Shown here piece after piece: positions 11,695 through 13,872 of a stretch of 13,872 nt of DNA. Position numbers and translations under genes: made by a program. Within the stretch, counting starts at the first letter, position 1, and the number at the start of each line of letters is the position of its first letter. The notes beneath the pieces are model-generated. The model was not told where the DNA came from. It worked only from the letters and a program-made list of their open reading frames with translations, and did not search any database. Origin of the DNA: Microcaldota archaeon (GTDB taxonomy: Archaea; Micrarchaeota; Micrarchaeia; Anstonellales; Anstonellaceae); assembly GCA_026414325.1 (NCBI GenBank), contig JAOAJF010000021.1:1-13872 (forward strand). Direction: 5' to 3'.

Positions 11695-11928
11695 ATGATG
11701 AGGAAAATAAAAAAAGTAAATTCAAATATTTATTATCTTGATTTGAGGGAGGAATTAGAAGATATTTCTCAAAGAGAATTAGTACAAAAAGATGGAACTT
11801 ATAGATTATTTGTAAAAAGCGAGTGTTTTTATATTTTAAAAAATAATCAAAAATTTAAGATTAGTCCTTCTGCATATGTTATAATAGAAGGAAAAGAAAT
11901 AGAAGTAGAGGATATAGAAATTTACTAA
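11695..11928 (+). CDS. Hypothetical protein, 77 residues
   Basis: I do not recognise this protein. It begins MMRKIKKVNSNIYYLDLREEL, has mixed charged and aromatic beta-strand-like stretches (TYRLFVKSECFYIL and SAYVIIEGKEIEVEDIEIY) and one cysteine. There is no membrane segment or signal peptide, so it should be cytoplasmic. The start is chosen from TATA spacing: with the box at 11664-11673 the transcript would begin at this ATG. The next codon is also ATG (11698), so the start may be one residue later. It lies upstream of the pilin-like gene with a 48-base gap, and divergent from the aIF5A operon. Confidence 0.6.
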   Translation: MMRKIKKVNSNIYYLDLREELEDISQRELVQKDGTYRLFVKSECFYILKNNQKFKISPSAYVIIEGKEIEVEDIEIY

Positions 11929-11976
11929 TTTTGAAAAATTAGAAAAGAATATTAAATTAAATAGCTTTAGAAAAAT

Positions 11977-12693
11977 ATGAAAATCAAGGGACAGGCCTCT
12001 GCAGAATATATAATGTTGATTGCTGTTTTATTAATAGTTTTTTTAGTAGTGATTGTTTTATTTTTTGATTTATATGGCCAGCTGGAGGCGATTATACAAA
12101 AAAAGAATGCTGAGTATTTTGTAGATTCTTTAGCAGCTGCCGCTAAAAGAGTTTATCAGCAAGGGCCAGATGCGAAGGAATTAATATTTTTAGACTATTC
12201 TGATTTTGAGGTTGATAAACAAAAAAGTAAAATAGAAAATAGAACTATTTGTTTGCACTTAAAAAAATTTGGAGATGTCTGTAGCAGAGTAAATTTTGAT
12301 ATAGAGGGTTACTTTTTACCAACCCAGATCTCAGGCTACTATTTGATTTGGAATGACAACAGAACTAAAATTTATCCTGCAACTTATTTTTATTATTCTA
12401 AACCTGGCTTTTATTTTAATTCTAGTCCAGCAAGCTCCGGAATAGAATTAACAAATTATGGACATATTAATCTAACTTTAAATCAAACATTGTATATTCA
12501 AGGCTGTAGTAGTTGTACTTATAATGAGAGTGGCTTAAGTGTTTTAGAACCTGCAAAAACAAAAATAGGACAGCTCAATATAGCTAATTTGTTGCCAGGA
12601 AGATATACTGGATATTTGAAAATAGAGGCAAGCAATAATTTAAATTATGCAAATCAGACTATTATTTTGCCAGTCACAATAGAAATAAGTTAG
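11977..12693 (+). CDS. Pilin-like protein with class III (QxSxEY) signal peptide
   Basis: The 238-residue protein opens MKIKGQASAEYIMLIAVLLI. That is a short basic leader, Gly-Gln cleavage point and QxSxEY motif followed at once by a hydrophobic helix (about 11-32). This class III signal is cut by an EppA/PibD-type prepilin peptidase, probably after Gly5. The helix then packs into a pilus or anchors the protein. The mature part is beta-rich with seven N-x-S/T sequons (such as NRTI, NSSP, NLTL, NQTL, NESG) and a CSSC pair at 177-180, so it faces outside and may be glycosylated. It is larger than typical structural pilins and may be a minor pilin or surface protein. No pilus motor gene is nearby. 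No Shine-Dalgarno site is seen; TTAAATA about 20 bases upstream suggests a leaderless start. Confidence 0.82.
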   Translation: MKIKGQASAEYIMLIAVLLIVFLVVIVLFFDLYGQLEAIIQKKNAEYFVDSLAAAAKRVYQQGPDAKELIFLDYSDFEVDKQKSKIENRTICLHLKKFGDVCSRVNFDIEGYFLPTQISGYYLIWNDNRTKIYPATYFYYSKPGFYFNSSPASSGIELTNYGHINLTLNQTLYIQGCSSCTYNESGLSVLEPAKTKIGQLNIANLLPGRYTGYLKIEASNNLNYANQTIILPVTIEIS

Positions 12694-12711
12694 ACTAAAC
12701 TTGGTGAAAAA

Positions 12712-13443
12712 ATGAAAAAAATATATAAACTCTCCTCTGTTGCGATATTGATAAATAAGAAAAAAAGTTGGACAAAAAAAATAAAAAAAGATATAGAAAA
12801 CTATTTGAAAAAAAATAAAATAAAAATTCTTTCTCCTCTAAAAGCTCAAATAATAATTAGTATTGGAGGGGATGGCACTCTTTTGTATTATAAAAATAAG
12901 TATCTCAAGCCCTATTTTGCAATAGGTAGCTCAAAAAGCTGGCTGGTGGAGGCAAGAAAAAATAATTATAAAAAATATTTAAAAAATCTGGTTAAAAAAG
13001 GTTTTTGGATAGAAAAAAGGCTAATGATAAAATCAAAAATTAATAATAAAAGAATTTTTGATTGTTTAAATGAGCTTACTATAAGAAATAAAGAGCATAG
13101 GATTGTTGAGTTCAAATTAAAAATAAAAAATAGAATTTACAAATTTTTTGCTGATGGAGTAATATTTTCTACACCTACAGGCTCTACTGCCTATGCTTAT
13201 TCCTGTGGTGGAAAGGAGCTTAAAGCTGGAGCAAAAAAGTATCAGATAGTTGCTATTGCTCCCTATAGAAGAGAGTTTAAACCAAAAATTGTAGATAAAA
13301 ATACGAAAGTAAAACTTTTTGTAAGATCAACCTGTAAAACAGATGCTGTGATAGATGGGCAGATTGAAATTCCACTTAAGAATAATACAACAATAGTTGT
13401 GCAAGTATCTGAAAAAGAATTTGAATTTGTAAGAACTTTTTAA
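12712..13443 (+). CDS. nadK: NAD kinase
   Basis: This enzyme phosphorylates NAD to NADP with ATP or polyphosphate. The 243 residues carry IGGDGTLLYY (51-60) with the catalytic GGDG, then LNELTIRNK (119-127), which includes the NAD-binding Asn-Glu pair, and ADGVIFSTPTGSTAYAYSCGG (147-167), the C-terminal-domain signature. The stretch after GGDG, YFAIGSSKSWLVEA, departs from the common NxGxLGFL form. The length is at the short end of the family. GGTGA lies five bases before the ATG. The gene follows the pilin-like gene by 18 bases, so they may share a transcript, though with no obvious functional link. It converges on the 69-aa ORF with a 7-base gap. Confidence 0.93.
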   Translation: MKKIYKLSSVAILINKKKSWTKKIKKDIENYLKKNKIKILSPLKAQIIISIGGDGTLLYYKNKYLKPYFAIGSSKSWLVEARKNNYKKYLKNLVKKGFWIEKRLMIKSKINNKRIFDCLNELTIRNKEHRIVEFKLKIKNRIYKFFADGVIFSTPTGSTAYAYSCGGKELKAGAKKYQIVAIAPYRREFKPKIVDKNTKVKLFVRSTCKTDAVIDGQIEIPLKNNTTIVVQVSEKEFEFVRTF

Positions 13444-13450
13444 TTTTATT

Positions 13451-13660
13451 TTAATGTTTGGAAAGAATTTTTATTAGAATTTTTGCTTGATTGGAATTGC
13501 CATATTCACTAAATTTTATAGAAAGACCATCTGAAAAAGAGGAAGGTGCTAAAGTCCAAGAATCTATTGAGGAGAGGTCTTTTTTAAACTGCTCAAAACT
13601 TGTTCTGGTTGTTTGAGTAGTTCTTGTTTTAGATACTGTAGGGACTGGTCCAACCTGCAT
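13451..13660 (-). CDS. Hypothetical protein, 69 residues
   Basis: I do not recognise this one. The N-terminal third is rich in Thr, Ser, Val, Arg and Lys and probably disordered. The remainder (SIDSWTLAPSSFSDGLSIKF, then ILIKIL) could form short strands and a helix. There is no signal peptide. There is no Shine-Dalgarno site, but an AT-rich TATA-like stretch is centred about 26 bases upstream, which fits a leaderless start. The same reading frame stays open upstream of the ATG for over 100 bases, antisense to the 34-aa ORF, so the start is not firm. It converges with NAD kinase without overlap, which favours a real gene. Confidence 0.4.
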   Translation of the reverse strand: MQVGPVPTVSKTRTTQTTRTSFEQFKKDLSSIDSWTLAPSSFSDGLSIKFSEYGNSNQAKILIKILSKH

Positions 13661-13678
13661 ATAAAAATATAGAAAAGG

Positions 13679-13693
13679 AATTATTTTTAATAG
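13679..13693. promoter_or_regulatory. Shared TATA-like element between two divergent small genes
   Basis: The plus strand reads AATTATTTTTAATAG and the minus strand CTATTAAAAATAATT. The centre is about 29 bases before the plus-strand ATG at 13715 and about 26 bases before the minus-strand ATG at 13660. Both distances suit leaderless transcription, so one AT-rich element may serve both genes. Confidence 0.45.
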
Positions 13694-13714
13694 TTTTGTT
13701 TGATAGATAATAAT

Positions 13715-13819
13715 ATGAGTAGTGAGATGGTAGATAATCTTCTTGTAAAAATAAAAGAATATATTAAAAAAAATAAGCGAAAAACAAAAACCTTAAAAAT
13801 CAGGGAGGTGTTAAAATGA
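13715..13819 (+). CDS. Small basic protein, 34 residues
   Basis: This short ORF reads MSSEMVDNLLVKIKEYIKKN and then a Lys/Arg-rich stretch ending KIREVLK. It is likely one amphipathic helix plus a basic segment, resembling the first helix of a small DNA- or RNA-binding domain. I do not recognise a family. Support for reality is indirect: it starts at leaderless distance from a TATA-like element, and its TGA overlaps the ATG of the next ORF (ATGA), a classic coupling. That same overlap region carries GGGAGGTG, the ribosome binding site of the following gene, encoded in its last codons. Met5 (13727) is an alternative start. Confidence 0.5.
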   Translation: MSSEMVDNLLVKIKEYIKKNKRKTKTLKIREVLK

Positions 13820-13872
13820 ATGATTTTGGAATGGCTTTAGCAATATCGTGGAAAATCATAGAATCCTTACTT
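13816..13872 (+). CDS. Start of an unidentified gene, cut by the right edge
   Basis: Nineteen residues are visible: MNDFGMALAISWKIIESLL. The ATG overlaps the stop of the 34-aa ORF and follows GGGAGGTG at a spacing of five bases, one of the strongest ribosome binding sites in the window. The hydrophobic run may be a helix or the start of a membrane segment. Too little is present for a family call. Confidence 0.6.
   Translation, partial: MNDFGMALAISWKIIESLL

Noticed and set aside
11695..11701. Box C-like ATGATGA
   Set aside because: It is the start region of an ORF and no CTGA box lies at guide-RNA distance.
1..13872. CRISPR array, insertion sequence, prophage or replication origin
   Set aside because: No regularly spaced repeats, no transposase or integrase-like protein, no phage genes, and no Cdc6/Orc1 gene or origin repeat cluster were seen.

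Overview
This is an AT-rich archaeal chromosome segment. The evidence is an archaeal or eukaryote-type translation set (aEF-1 beta, aIF5A with a hypusine site, ribosomal proteins S24e and S27ae), a thermosome subunit, Kae1, a Rad50 end, a QxSxEY class III signal peptide, tRNAs without encoded CCA, TATA boxes about 25 bases upstream of starts, and T-rich terminators. Short compact genes and several divergent or orphan proteins would fit a small-genome (DPANN-like) or euryarchaeal lineage. The sequence alone does not settle the phylum.

Bases 1-1675, all on the minus strand, read right to left: a two-ACT-domain protein, a tandem tRNA-Gln(CUG)/tRNA-Val(UAC) pair, then a probable operon of a small zinc ribbon, aEF-1 beta and the 5' part of rad50, which runs off the left edge. 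Bases 1676-3151 hold a secreted or surface protein of unknown function. Beside it lie two unusually GC-rich noncoding elements. One is a large imperfect inverted repeat at 1775-1917, the best candidate here for an undescribed structured RNA. The other is a short island at 3085-3130.

Bases 3152-7135, also minus strand, hold an ion-transporter-superfamily permease, a thermosome subunit, a SOSS-B/hSSB1-like OB-fold protein starting with TTG, and an internally duplicated DUF350 membrane protein. A divergent promoter region with a palindrome (7136-7236) separates these from a plus-strand run: purM, kae1 and a thioredoxin-CcdA fusion. Next comes a minus-strand translation operon (aIF5A, S24e, S27ae). 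After it, on the plus strand, are a 77-aa orphan, a pilin-like protein with class III signal peptide, and NAD kinase. A convergent 69-aa ORF and a divergent pair of small overlapping ORFs close the window. The last ORF runs off the right edge.

Most genes are housekeeping: translation and tRNA modification (t6A by Kae1), protein folding, purine and NADP synthesis, and DNA repair. The accessory content is the secreted protein with its flanking GC-rich elements, the envelope redox protein, the pilin-like protein and the small orphans. Gene starts were reassigned in several places where a Shine-Dalgarno site or TATA spacing fixes them better than the longest open frame (thermosome, OB-fold protein, thioredoxin-CcdA, S24e, 77-aa ORF).
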